Positions 1 to 8,630 are shown, numbered from the stretch's first letter. The stretch: DNA of 64,000 nt from JAPOUP01 sp965199865 (GCA_965199865.1 CBDATU010000011.1:682001-746000); one strand, 5' to 3'. Program-made: numbers and translations. The notes: generated by a model not told the origin, from the letters alone.

Positions 1-112
1 CCGGATTACGCACCGCGATGACCAGGGCCGCGAGCATCAGAACGAGGCCCAGGCCTATGGCGAGAGCGAGGAATACGAGGATCGGGAGATAGTCGGAAGC
101 GATCGATTCCAC
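1..112 (-). CDS. nuoA: NADH-quinone oxidoreductase subunit A, 5' end only
   Basis: This is the first 37 codons of a small membrane subunit of respiratory complex I, cut by the window edge. The reverse complement gives a GTG start at 112, preceded at good spacing by an AAGGAG ribosome site, and reads VESIASDYLPILVFLALAIG and on through one hydrophobic helix to AVRNP. The YLPI...RNP pattern is the usual NuoA N-terminus, just before the conserved cysteine loop that lies outside the window. An in-frame ATG at 172 would add 20 residues, but it has no well-placed ribosome site and family members start next to YLPI. The rest of a nuo operon is expected to the left of the window, which is inference. 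Confidence 0.82.
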   Translation of the reverse strand, partial: MESIASDYLPILVFLALAIGLGLVLMLAALVIAVRNP

Positions 113-479
113 TGGGATCTCCTTCAGGGCGCGGGCTGCGCCTCCACGTTCTGCGATGGTCAATAACCCCATCGCTCCGAGAGATCAACCTTGGGCTGCG
201 GATCAGACAGGGAATTTCCCGGTCTGAGTTTCCTGGCGGCTGTTGATTTCCTCAGGGCTTCGGCATTTCCCCGGCTTTCCGATCCGGATTCCACAGCAGG
301 AGTGACATGGGCGGTGACGGAGATCTGTTCCGGAGCGCTCTACCGATGGATTTCCTATCGGTTGGACACCTTCTAGGCGATCTTTGTCCAGGGTATAGCT
401 TTCTCCGGATTTGGGTTCATGGTCTATCTGGAATGTCACATCCTGCGGGACCACGCAGCCTTTGGAACAAACTCTATGA
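113..479. other. Intergenic region between divergent genes
   Basis: About 370 bases lie between the divergently oriented nuoA and pentapeptide-repeat genes. It should hold the nuo operon promoter and the promoter of the gene at 480. I see no open frame with family signatures and no clear repeat. The short frames here (for example 191-376) have no recognisable content. Confidence 0.5.
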
Positions 480-1856
480 ATGAGAAACTCAATGGCGAAT
501 GAGCATACAAAGTTCTGGCAGGAATTGTTGAAGTTCGGCGACAACGAGTATGAAAGGCAGCTCAACTGGAACCGCTACATCAAAATCAAATACGGCTCGT
601 GTTTGAGGCAATTGTTGACAGTCGAAGACCCAGCCGACTTCCGTGAGCGTGTGGGTCTCAAGGACCCCTCGCCAGTTGCAGATATGCGAGTTTTCGACGA
701 ACTCGCCGCTACACACGGTGGTCATCCACAATTGCCGAGGAACCCCTCTGCAGAGATAGATTCATTCATGGACTTCTCGGAAATGGACTCCTCGGGGAAT
801 CTCTTCCCGAACGGCGTATCGTTCGAAGGACGGGTGCTGATAGGAGCCAGCTTCAGCTTCACCATTTTCAAAGGACCGGTCAGTTTTCACGGAACTGAAT
901 TTCTCGGAGTGACGATTTTCGATGGTGCCCAGTTTCTGGAAGGTGCCAACATTGACCAAGCCAAGTTTCACGGCCACGCAAGTTTCGGATCAACGGAATT
1001 CACCCCGTATTGCGCCCTGCACACGAAGCAAGGCCATGGCTTGGTGAATTTCGAGGAGTCAAAGTTCAGAAGGAACGCCGATTTCACCAGGGCAAACTTC
1101 GGCGTTGCTGCTGGTTTCGAAAAAGTGGAATTCGCAGAAAGGGCTGAATTTGGCGATGCCGAGTTCCAAAATAATGTCTCTTTCAATGATGCCAAATTCA
1201 GGGGTTCGACATCTTTCCGCGGGGCCAGTTTCAGCAGGCCCCCGAAATTCTTCGAGACGGAGCTTCACGAGGATCTGGATTTCGGAAACGCAAACTGGAA
1301 TGAGGCCCAGCGGTCTTACAGCCGTCGCCACCGCCGCCGCGACGAGCAGGATGCTGTCGAGCGTGACGCCGCCGATGCAGTTCGGGCCTGGGATAGGCTG
1401 GCGCTAATCATGAGCCAGCGTGAAAGGCTGCATGAGCGGCATGACTTCTTCAGGATGAAGATGCGGGCGCAGCGTCAAAGGGATGGCTGGAGTCTTCTGT
1501 CGCTCGCGAACTGGCTATTCGACAAGTCCTCGGACTATGGCTGGAGCGTTGGTCAGGCGATGTCCTCGTGGATCGGACACATCACATTAATGTGGCTTAC
1601 CTTGACCCTTGCCAATCCGGTCGGCTGTGAGCTGTACCTGGAGTGCCTGCTTGTCAGCTTCGCGAACGCCCATGCCTTTCTCGGTCTCGCTTCGGAAGGC
1701 GGATATCTGCATTACGCACAGGAGGCAGTCGTGGGCAACGGGACGGGTTGGAAAGTCTTTCTGGTGCGCGCTGTAGGGGTGATCCAGGCCGGCCTTGGAC
1801 CGATCCTGCTGTTCCTAGTGCTCCTGACGTTGAGAAACCGCTTTCGGCTGGGCTGA
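480..1856 (+). CDS. Pentapeptide-repeat protein with C-terminal membrane segments
   Basis: The protein has 458 residues. Residues ~1-90 are a charged leader, ~93-265 are pentapeptide repeats with Phe or Leu at every fifth position (FDGAQFLEGANIDQAKF, FRRNADFTRANFG, FGDAEFQNNVSFNDAKFRG), ~275-340 are basic and possibly coiled, and ~355-458 contain two or three hydrophobic segments. The repeats should fold as a right-handed quadrilateral beta helix. Pairing with a C-terminal membrane domain is known in pentapeptide proteins thought to be channel-like or membrane sensors, but I cannot assign a function. The start at 480 has only a weak GGAAC-type ribosome site; the ATG at 492 is an alternative. 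It is a single gene, divergent from nuoA, with no partner downstream. Confidence 0.85.
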   Translation: MRNSMANEHTKFWQELLKFGDNEYERQLNWNRYIKIKYGSCLRQLLTVEDPADFRERVGLKDPSPVADMRVFDELAATHGGHPQLPRNPSAEIDSFMDFSEMDSSGNLFPNGVSFEGRVLIGASFSFTIFKGPVSFHGTEFLGVTIFDGAQFLEGANIDQAKFHGHASFGSTEFTPYCALHTKQGHGLVNFEESKFRRNADFTRANFGVAAGFEKVEFAERAEFGDAEFQNNVSFNDAKFRGSTSFRGASFSRPPKFFETELHEDLDFGNANWNEAQRSYSRRHRRRDEQDAVERDAADAVRAWDRLALIMSQRERLHERHDFFRMKMRAQRQRDGWSLLSLANWLFDKSSDYGWSVGQAMSSWIGHITLMWLTLTLANPVGCELYLECLLVSFANAHAFLGLASEGGYLHYAQEAVVGNGTGWKVFLVRAVGVIQAGLGPILLFLVLLTLRNRFRLG

Positions 1857-2032
1857 CCGACCTGAAGGGACTATTGGTGCACCATCGCACCGGCACACTG
1901 CCCGGTCTTATGTGGTGCGAGTGGGAATGCACTGGGAGTGCACCAAGCATGGGCAAGGCGGAGTGAGATGACGCTAACCTCGAGAATCCGGCACTGTATC
2001 TTTAAGCGCATTGAAGGCTCCGCTCAATGCGC

Positions 2033-2796
2033 TCATGCAGCCAATTCGTCTCGCGCTTTGTCACGGGTCGACCAAGGAACTGGATGCAGCTCATAACTAC
2101 GCATTGCATCCAGGACACTCTCGGAAACTCTCTGTTCCGTGTCGTTCAGAATGGTGTAGGCGCGAGCCTCGGGAGAATGCACTTCCCTGATGTCAATCCA
2201 GGAAAACGCCATCACCTGTGTGTTGTCGCGATTTGGTCGATTGATCGTGCGCAGAACACGTTCAGGCTGGGCTTTCGACTTTGGTATGACAACTTCAAAG
2301 CGATGATCGTAGCCGCTTTTCCCGTAAATTTGACACCCGGTGTATAGCGGATCTCGGAGAGATCAAGCCAATTGACTAACTCCTCATGAAATAGGCTCAC
2401 GACGGTATGTGAGGTCAAATAGAAAAGATCGTTTACTGCCAACATCGCCTGCACGAGGTTGTGCTTCCTTAGAGGGAGGTTGTCTGTCGACGCTTTTATC
2501 TCAAGAGACTTTCCATCTGATTTTACCCCAAAACCACTCAACGTCACATTAAGCATGGTTTGCCGCTTTGGGCTGTCGACTTTGCAGCCGGACAGGGCCA
2601 GATCGTCAAGAATATATCCATCATCCGTCAAAATTTAACTACCTTCGGAACTTTTGGCGTAAATCTGAAGGTAGCTGTTATGCCAATCAAGATAAGGTGT
2701 GGTGATCTCAACAAAATCTCCGACCTCGCGAAGGCTCGTCCTGTCCTTGAGTCAGACTGTGTACTGATTGAGCAATGCCTGTAAACCCTCGATCAT
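2033..2796 (-). pseudogene. DUF1828/DUF1829-type protein, broken by two stops and a frameshift
   Basis: Starting at ATG 2796 the frame reads MIEGLQALLNQYTV, hits TGA at 2752-2754, continues in frame with LREVGDFVEITTPYLDWHNS, hits TAA at 2635-2637, then continues with LTDDGYILDDLALSG through AVNDLFYLTSH and WLDLSEIRYTPGVKFTGK. At the four-T run 2317-2320 one base appears to be missing; in the shifted frame the protein resumes as SGYDHRFEVVIPKSK and ends at 2033. The EITTPYLD, LTDDGY, AVNDLFYL and IRYTP...F.GK.G.DH blocks are what I recall of the DUF1828 and DUF1829 domain pair, whose role is unknown although they often sit in accessory islands. The start overlaps the stop of the upstream fusion gene (ATGA), so the two were translationally coupled. 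Confidence 0.8.
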
Positions 2797-3169
2797 GTGA
2801 ATAACCCTTGTCTGATATCGGGTGGCGCGGTGATATTGCAGAACCGCATGAAGTCTTCGAGCGTGCGCCACGGGTCGCCGATATCTGAGAAGCTGCCAGT
2901 CGGAACCGGAAAGGCCCATTTGTCGTGAAACCCTTCCCGGTAGAGATGCAGGTAAGGGCAATTAACTTCCTTACCGTCCGGATTGCGATGCGGCGAGCCA
3001 CCGAAATCAAGTCGTGCCAAGACCCAGATAAGCTCAACCAGCACTTCGCGACCGACAATTTCCGGATCTGCCGCGGTCAATTGGTCAAGGAACTCGGATG
3101 CAAGGCGCACCTGCTCTGCGTTATCCTGCACGAGGAAGCGAACAGCACGCTGGTATCAAGCACGATCAT
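2793..3169 (-). pseudogene. Chimera of a PIN-domain (VapC-like) toxin start and an unrelated C-terminal domain
   Basis: ATG 3169 opens MIVLDTSVLF, the first acidic strand of a PIN nuclease. A one-base loss near 3140 shifts the frame, after which it reads RFLVQDNAEQVRLASEFLDQ and then VGREVLVELIWVL, the usual PIN continuation. There the PIN similarity stops and the protein switches to HRNPDGKEVNCPYLHLYREG, FHDKWAFPVP and LEDFMRFCNI. That tail resembles the small DUF6978-type partner found next to DUF1828 genes (from memory, not searched). I infer that a deletion joined a toxin gene to the partner gene, removing the later PIN acidic residues. The ATG overlaps the end of the antitoxin remnant, and the stop overlaps the next gene. 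Confidence 0.7.
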
Positions 3170-3411
3170 CTGTCAGGGCTCGCGCTTTCGAACGCACTAT
3201 TCGCAGTGGCTTCTTCCATCGCCTCGAGCGAGAGCGCCTCCCGGCCGGACCAACGGGCCCCGCAACTCCTTCACCGAGCGAACCTTCAGGATACGCACCT
3301 CCCTTTCAAGGATGCGTAGTGCACTCGATCCCCTGTCGCGAGGTCAAGCGCGACTCGGACGGGTCGGGGCATTATCGTCTGGCCTCCGACTGTCACTGTC
3401 GATTCCTGCAT
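3166..3411 (-). pseudogene. AbrB/MazE-type antitoxin remnant
   Basis: ATG 3411 gives MQESTVTVGGQTIMPRPVRV, LDLATGDRVHYASLKG, then a lost base near 3300 leads to TGA at 3286-3288. In the next frame it continues as VRILKVRSVKELRGPLV, and a second indel near 3240 restores the first frame for EALSLEAMEEATANSAFES and the stop at 3166. This is the swapped-hairpin AbrB fold followed by a short acidic toxin-binding tail, the usual partner of a PIN toxin. The stop overlaps the start of the PIN remnant by the ATGA arrangement, as in an intact TA operon. Two compensating frameshifts mark it as non-functional. Confidence 0.75.
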
Positions 3412-4178
3412 CGACGAGTTCCCCGCTCTTCTCAAACTCTCCTTATCACATGTAGATCGAAAATGAGAAACCAGATCGAGCAGCCGATCCTGATGGCCCG
3501 CACCATCACTACCGTGAACTCCCCCAACTCACGCTGCCGGTCGAACCCTCCGGGATCATGGCGTTTCGGTTCGATATCGGACCACGCCTTGCCGAGGGAC
3601 GGATCGGAATCGCAGATGGGGATGTCGCGCCCGAAAGCGTTGATGTCCCTGTCGCCTGCGCCGACGTTTTCGCGAGCAAATTGCTTGACGACTGGCTTGG
3701 GAGCGGTGGCGCACCCCATTTGGTAGCGGACGAAACCACCTCTATCGAAATCTGCAGCATACCAATACATCACAGCGACTGGATCAATCAGTCTGCCCTT
3801 CAGGCCAGCTATGGGGGACCGCGGCCTAGATTGGGGCAGCGGGCAATCTTTCTGTCCAGCCCCCATGTTACCCGGAAGTACAACACCTTCCTTAGCGAGT
3901 TCTTCCCAGACCAGCGCAGGATGTTGCGCTTCGGGGCGGAAGTGGAGACACTTTACAGTGATCCCATTTAGCAATGAGCGCACGGAGTTGGCCCCACCGC
4001 CAAAATCCTAACCCATGCTCGCTCACCCAATCAAACCCCTCACATGTCAACCCGAAGACATGCCGCAACCCGTGCCTCAGCTGTTCGCCTCTTAGGCGGA
4101 GCCAGAATTCGCCCAAATGCCTAAAGGTATCCAGATAGGTGGCCCCATTGAGCAGGTCAGTGGCAAGATCACTGCGCT
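3412..4178. other. Gene-poor debris with repeat and duplicated flank
   Basis: Open frames exist on both strands (3432-3983 minus, 3558-3971 plus), but none shows a family signature and they overlap one another. From about 3870 the sequence is a degraded copy of the region near 12040-12300, including a palindromic repeat and a stretch matching the sequence downstream of iorB. I call no gene here. Confidence 0.5.
3871..3945. repeat. REP-like palindrome, copy 1 (degraded)
   Basis: An imperfect palindrome with arms around GAAGTACAAC and GTTGCGCTTC, followed by GGAAGTGG. It matches the better preserved copies at 10435-10505 and 12034-12115, which share the core GAAGCGCAAC / TTGCGCTTC and the CCAGCGCAGGA spacer (the spacer only in the 12 kb copy). 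Confidence 0.6.
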
Positions 4179-4291
4179 TCAGACGAAGCTGCGGATGGTC
4201 TCAAGCGCACCGTCAAGCGCCTCGCCCCGCTCGTCCCGCAGCGCCGCCTGACACATGCGACGGACCCAAACCGCAGCATCGCCAAGATCCG
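4179..4291 (-). pseudogene. Duplicated 3' end of iorB
   Basis: The reverse strand encodes WVRRMCQAALRDERGEALDG followed by ALETIRSFV and a stop. This is nearly the same as the C-terminus of the intact iorB at 12300-12410. About 57 bases covering the last codons are identical in the two places, and the similarity continues, more weakly, into the downstream flank (3950-4178 against 12115-12299). Upstream of about 4291 the match ends. It is a gene fragment made by a partial duplication, with no start codon or complete domain. Confidence 0.8.
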
Positions 4292-5024
4292 CCGGGGGCC
4301 GCTGACACTCCCGAAGGGGGCTGATGAAGGCCGGAAAAACCGATCTGGTGCCAGATTGCCAGACCAAGGACGAATGAAGTCATCAGTGTCACAACGTCAT
4401 AACCCTGAACTCAGAACTCAGCCGCCGCACGAAGCCCATTCGTTCACGCGGGATGGCGATGATGACAGGGCATTCGCCTGCAAGCCAAGCGATTTAGTGA
4501 TGGCCGAAACGGTGGATTTGAACGTCGCCTTGCAATTCATCAAGAGATTTCGACCGCACCCTTCCTTCACCGACCGCCCTGCAGCAGCTTTCGATCTGAT
4601 CAGGGTACCTGTAGCGACCTGCAATCATAATCGCTCCAGCCTGCAGTCATCGTGATTTTCAGCCCGGATTAATTGCGTCCATCGGCGGAGCCAGCCGGGA
4701 CCGCGTGGGGACGAACCGGACTGACCGCGACCGCCCCGCAGTCATCGGACTGAACCCGCTTTATCGCGAACGGCATTTCCGTCGCGCTCACCGCACGCCG
4801 CAGGACAGATACTTCCGGTCCGGTGTCATAGTGGAAGCCGGTACATCCGTGAATCAACCCGGCCCGGCCAGAACCGTTGGCGGTGGCGGAGGCAAGGGCG
4901 GCACCAGATCGGCCCGTGGGTGACGGAGGTGCCGCGGGCACGGTCGGCACCGGACCCCGTGCCCTGGTGGTGATGGTGGTCGTGACCTTCCTGCAGGAAC
5001 GGGCGGTCGTCCAGGACTGTAAAT
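4292..5024. other. Gene-poor region
   Basis: About 730 bases without a supportable gene. Short frames on both strands (4356-4655 plus, 4418-4624 minus, 4669-4950 minus) overlap and have no recognised domain. The minus frame ending at 4669 has a smooth codon pattern (TGFHYDTGPEVSV) and may be a gene scrap. A 40-base repeat lies at 4601-4640. Confidence 0.45.
4601..4640. repeat. 40-bp repeat shared with 9851-9890
   Basis: The 40 bases match 9851-9890 at 36 positions, including the identical core ACCTGCAATCATAATCG. In the second copy the core is the left arm of a palindrome; here the right arm is eroded. Confidence 0.65.
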
Positions 5025-5736
5025 CTACAATTCGACCGTCATGACGTCACCAGACCCGATCGTGCAATAACCGAACCATACGTCGAAGTAAGTGCCGTAC
5101 CATTGAGTGTATGTCATCCTTGCGGTGATGTCTCCATCACTTCCGGCTAACACCGAGATCCAGGTCGTTGATGAGTTCGTCGACGGTCGCCACATGTGCG
5201 TCTGCCGTCTCGCCAGTCGCATCGGTACCGAACACGTCCCCTTCGCCCAATCCAAGCTCAACACTCCAGCCGCATGCAGCGAAGACGGCGGCCACGATCT
5301 TATCTGTTCCCGCCAGGTCAAATCTTGCTTCGTGCCGGAGGCTGAAATCGATAATGCGGACGAAAAATCTATCTGCTCCGTGCATGTCACGGAGCATGGG
5401 CGGCATGTCGGCGTCGAAGATTAGGGCACCGTCATGCGTGGGCGGAACGGTCCCCACCGTCTCGACGGGGGGATCGGAGTCCGTCCGATAATGCACATTG
5501 ACTATCTGGATTACGCCAAAGAACCACTCCACGTCGTGGCCCGTGATGAACGATCCTTCCACCCTGACCTAGACTTTGATATTTCCGCCCTCACACATAA
5601 TGGAGAGCAGGTCGGGCGGTTCCTTCCGCATCTCGTGCGGGGCGTTGGACCAGTTGATCACGTATATGGACGGGCTGTCATCCCGCGTGTCGGATGTCGC
5701 CAGCAGCGCCAGCAGGTATCCGGCGACCATTCCCAT
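5025..5736 (-). pseudogene. Secreted or membrane-anchored protein, VasI-like, broken
   Basis: One frame starts at about ATG 5736 with a hydrophobic leader (MGMVAGYLLALLATSD), passes IYVINWSNAPHEM, and meets an in-frame TAG at 5569-5571. It continues in the same frame with VRVEGSFITGHDVEWF, ALIFDADMPPMLRDM, FDLAGTDKIVAAVFAACGW, and ends at 5137. The neighbouring frame then carries a plausible continuation (ISVLAGSDGDITARM to DVMTVEL, stop 5025), so a frameshift lies near 5150. A late GTDKIV...ACGW block resembles the C-terminus of VasI-type proteins linked to type VI secretion; this is a weak recollection, and no other secretion gene is nearby. Stop plus frameshift make it a pseudogene. The true start is uncertain. 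Confidence 0.55.
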
Positions 5737-5802
5737 AAACGCTGCCGCTTCTGGGCATACTTCCCTCCGTTGATGTGACGTTTCCGGCGGGTGCCGGGCC
5801 AT

Positions 5803-5914
5803 CGCCAACTTTCCATCAACGAGGGAAATTCCCGCATATTTACCGGGCACGGATTCCGCCCCGTAGCTTATTCAGCGGGTAACCCGGCATAGCCGAGTTG
5901 ATGGGAAGTTGGCG
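5803..5914. repeat. Inverted repeat flanking ~75 bases
   Basis: The left arm CGCCAACTTTCCATCAAC (5803-5820) and the right arm GTTGATGGGAAGTTGGCG (5897-5914) pair over 18 bases with one mismatch. The short interior encodes nothing visible. It could be a MITE-like element or a long hairpin between the gene remnant at 5736 and the TM2 gene; I see no target duplication. Confidence 0.6.
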
Positions 5915-6120
5915 AATGGGGACATAAGGCGGCGACGGCGGAGCCGCAACAGGAAACCGACACGCCCGATCTGTTCTGGGTCTATTCATCGGGAAAGGCT
6001 GGAGACCTGCAGCGTCGCAATCACGCAGGCAATGAATTTACTTCCGCTTTCCCCGGACACCGTATGCTTTGAGGATTTGGTGGTTGGAGTTCGATGCGAT
6101 TCCGCAGATGAGCCCAGCAA

Positions 6121-6462
6121 TCAGGCCGGGTCGTCGCTGGATGCCGCCAGTTCGTCAGAAAGACGCTTCCTCAACGCAGTCCGATTTTCCGTCACTAATC
6201 CGGGAACCAGGAAGAGGTCGACAACGCACCAGACACCAACTGCTACCAGAAACACGGCACCGACAACGATGGGCAGCGTCAGCAACCCAAGGACAGTGCA
6301 AAGTAGCATTATAATCGCGCTTGTCGTTTTTCCCAGGTAGAAACTATGAATCCCCAATACGCCAACAAACAGAAGAATAATATATACTAGGAAGACTGAT
6401 TTTCCTTCGTTCGCAAGCCGTTGTTCGACCAATTGCTGCTGCTCAACGGAAAGCGCCATCAT
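6121..6462 (-). CDS. TM2 domain-containing membrane protein
   Basis: The protein has 113 residues. After an amphipathic N-terminus (~1-22) come two membrane helices, ~24-42 and ~50-82. The TM2 signature GVLGIHSFYLGK sits at the turn after the first helix. TM2 proteins are small two-helix membrane proteins of largely unknown role, often carried as add-on domains in stress or conflict loci. An AGGA ribosome site precedes the tandem ATG at 6462. It follows the P-loop system at 6634-9691 on the same strand, about 170 bases downstream, so it may be a loosely linked fourth member. Confidence 0.85.
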   Translation of the reverse strand: MMALSVEQQQLVEQRLANEGKSVFLVYIILLFVGVLGIHSFYLGKTTSAIIMLLCTVLGLLTLPIVVGAVFLVAVGVWCVVDLFLVPGLVTENRTALRKRLSDELAASSDDPA

Positions 6463-6633
6463 CTGTTCCTCAATCTCGAAGTGCTACATCTGTGACGCTA
6501 CCAGACCGGTTTCGGTCTAGCAAGGCAGTCGTTCAATAATGCATTGCATGCATCCGCATGCCATCACCCACCAACGCGAACGAGGGCTGCCTGCCAGATG
6601 GGACAAAGTATGCCAGACGGTTGGCGGGTACGG

Positions 6634-7698
6634 CTAAAGCCCCGGAATCATACGGAAAAAGGCTGCGGTCAGGATCAGGACCAAGAGGGCGCATACGCCC
6701 CAGAACAGCACCTTCCAAAGGGCTGTCACACCTTCACCGTCTCTTCTCGCAGACGTCTCAAGATGAAGGCGGGCGCCATGGCGGGATGCGCCGCCGCGAG
6801 AAAACCGATCCTCCAGATCCCGTAGTCCCTCCCGTAACCTGCCGATTTCCTCCCGTAACCTGCCGATTTCCTCCCAGGTCGCTTCAGGACCACCGCACGG
6901 CCCAGACGGAATGCCAGCGGCCGCACGCGCAGGTTCGCCACCCATCGGAAGAGAATTCCCGACCGGGGAGCCGCCACCCGCTCCGGGCGGCATGCTCCGG
7001 GCGTCCCGAAACCGACCGACGGCCGCACGCACGAATTCGTCGTCCATCGGGAGAGAATTCCCGACCGGGAAGCGGAACACCACCTGTGTCGGGTATTGTG
7101 CGCCATGCACAAATGCCAAAGCCTGCAACCCCTGCAGAATGGTGGCCATGTCATCACCGCAGCCGGAACCGTCCAGATAGAGCGGCGGCCCTGACCCGGC
7201 CTCCCAGCCAAGCGCCTGAGCGCCGTCGGGGGATGATGTCGCCCTGCTGGCTGCCAGTTCAGGAACGGATTGCAGCCGCCCCGTTTCCTGGTCGATCCGG
7301 CTCTCCACAATCTCAAAAAGCCGCGTTACCTGATCAATGCAGGCTCCCCAGTCGCAAAAGCCCGGGCAGCGCCCGCGGCGGTCCAGCGCCAGAGCCAGGC
7401 CGGCTCCCATGAAGCCCCGCCGGCCATGCGCATCAATGCAGGGCGACACCATCCCAAGGAGGTTCGCGGTATCGCCCATGCCGTTTCCGACCCGACGGAA
7501 GAAAACGGCCGGCCTGGGTCTGCCCGGGACACCTAGCGTCGACCCGTGGAATGGACCGTCACGGGCTCTCCCCGTTTCGAATTCGAAAATTGAGACTTCC
7601 CTGTCCGCACCCGCAAGGATGCCATCGCCCCGAACCACAAGCCCGCTTGAGGTGCCAAAGACAGCATGTCCCCGTACGCTGTCCACAGGAACGCTCAT
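6634..7698 (-). CDS. Tail-anchored accessory protein of the P-loop NTPase system
   Basis: This 354-residue protein starts at ATG 7698, overlapping the stop of the NTPase gene (ATGA); a longer start at 7731 is less likely. Residues ~1-150 form a globular domain with glycine-rich strands (AVFGTSSGLVVRGDG, GRRGFMGAGLALALD). Residues ~205-270 contain two copies of a PVGNSLPM-type segment, and ~283-300 hold a repeated EEIGRLRE coiled coil. Residues ~325-350 are a single hydrophobic helix near the C-terminus (VLFWGVCALLVLILTAAF), so it should be tail-anchored. I do not recognise a named family with certainty. The N-terminal half is reminiscent of GTPase-associated proteins from predicted conflict systems, which is inference. 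It is co-expressed with the NTPase at 7695-8630. Confidence 0.75.
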   Translation of the reverse strand: MSVPVDSVRGHAVFGTSSGLVVRGDGILAGADREVSIFEFETGRARDGPFHGSTLGVPGRPRPAVFFRRVGNGMGDTANLLGMVSPCIDAHGRRGFMGAGLALALDRRGRCPGFCDWGACIDQVTRLFEIVESRIDQETGRLQSVPELAASRATSSPDGAQALGWEAGSGPPLYLDGSGCGDDMATILQGLQALAFVHGAQYPTQVVFRFPVGNSLPMDDEFVRAAVGRFRDARSMPPGAGGGSPVGNSLPMGGEPARAAAGIPSGPCGGPEATWEEIGRLREEIGRLREGLRDLEDRFSRGGASRHGARLHLETSARRDGEGVTALWKVLFWGVCALLVLILTAAFFRMIPGL

Positions 7699-8630
7699 TT
7701 CCAGTCCAGGTTCCCCATGACCTTCTGCCAAAGCGTCGGGCCTGGCCGTTTCCCGTTGAACTGCTCAAAGAGCCAGAAAAAGATTTCCTCAGTATCTCCA
7801 AAGTCCGGCTCGGGAAGGCTCGGCTCACCTTCCTTGTCCTTAATGTCCCCCAGATATAACGGACCCAGAAATATCCGCCTCTGATCCGGCCACTGATCCC
7901 AGATCTGGTGGGTTTCGCCACAGAACCTGTTCATACAGGCATATAATGCGTCTTCATCGAGTTCCTCGTATTGCCTTCCCGATTTTTCCCTGTTCAGCCG
8001 CTCCAGCGCCTCATAGGGCTTTGCCAGAACCACAGCGAGTGACATTTTTTCAAGTCGATCCGGAAATTTGTTCCTCAGGTACGCCAGGAAGGTGGAGAAA
8101 AGGTGGTCATTTCTCTCCTCATCGGGGTTAAGCAGAAACACGACCGCCAGATTCAGGTCCGTGTTCTTCAGATAGGCATCGAGCAGGGGGGCCAGTTTCG
8201 GCGGCCCCGATCGCGCTGGCAGTACGCGGCTCAGAAGCACGCCGGACATCTCCAGAAAGCTGAAATCGACCTTCAGGCTCTTGCCGGATGTAGTGCTGAC
8301 GGAAACCCTTACCTCACGGATTTCGCGCGCATCTTCGGATGTGCTTTCGGGAAGGCGTCCAGACCTCCACTGGTCCTTCCAGTCATGGATCAGCCTGCGC
8401 CCACTCCAGTCATTGGATCTATCACTCCGCTGCGGCTCTACGATCTCCGGCTTAAACGGGCCTTCCTCCATCAGATAACGCATCATCATCCACTGGAAGG
8501 TGGTTTTGCCGCTCCCCGGGAATCCAACGGAAAAAATGTAGTTGCCCTCGGTCTGTTCAAGAACCTCTTTGGCATTCAGGCTACCTTCAGCGTATGTCAT
8601 GATTGCGCCGTTCCTTCCGCAGTCATTCAC
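7695..8630 (-). CDS. P-loop NTPase (GTPase-like) of a three-gene membrane system
   Basis: The protein has 311 residues from GTG 8630; an internal ATG at 8600 is an alternative start. Walker A, GFPGSGKTTFQ, is at ~36-46, with a hydrophobic strand before it. Further strands include KVDFSFLEMSGVLL (~115-130, a switch-like block) and LNLAVVFLLNPDEE (~155-168), and LAVVLAKPYEAL (~200) is placed like the base-recognition strand of TRAFAC-type GTPases. The canonical NKxD is not clear (AKPY instead), so nucleotide specificity is uncertain. The start overlaps the end of the upstream membrane gene, and the stop overlaps the downstream gene, making a tight three-gene operon. I infer a membrane-tethered NTPase switch, possibly defence-related. 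No annotated family name can be given from sequence alone. Confidence 0.8.
   Translation of the reverse strand: MNDCGRNGAIMTYAEGSLNAKEVLEQTEGNYIFSVGFPGSGKTTFQWMMMRYLMEEGPFKPEIVEPQRSDRSNDWSGRRLIHDWKDQWRSGRLPESTSEDAREIREVRVSVSTTSGKSLKVDFSFLEMSGVLLSRVLPARSGPPKLAPLLDAYLKNTDLNLAVVFLLNPDEERNDHLFSTFLAYLRNKFPDRLEKMSLAVVLAKPYEALERLNREKSGRQYEELDEDALYACMNRFCGETHQIWDQWPDQRRIFLGPLYLGDIKDKEGEPSLPEPDFGDTEEIFFWLFEQFNGKRPGPTLWQKVMGNLDWK

Noticed and set aside
6558..7412. 284-codon plus-strand frame
   Set aside because: Arg/Pro-rich shadow of the tail-anchored protein gene at 6634-7698, created by codon bias.
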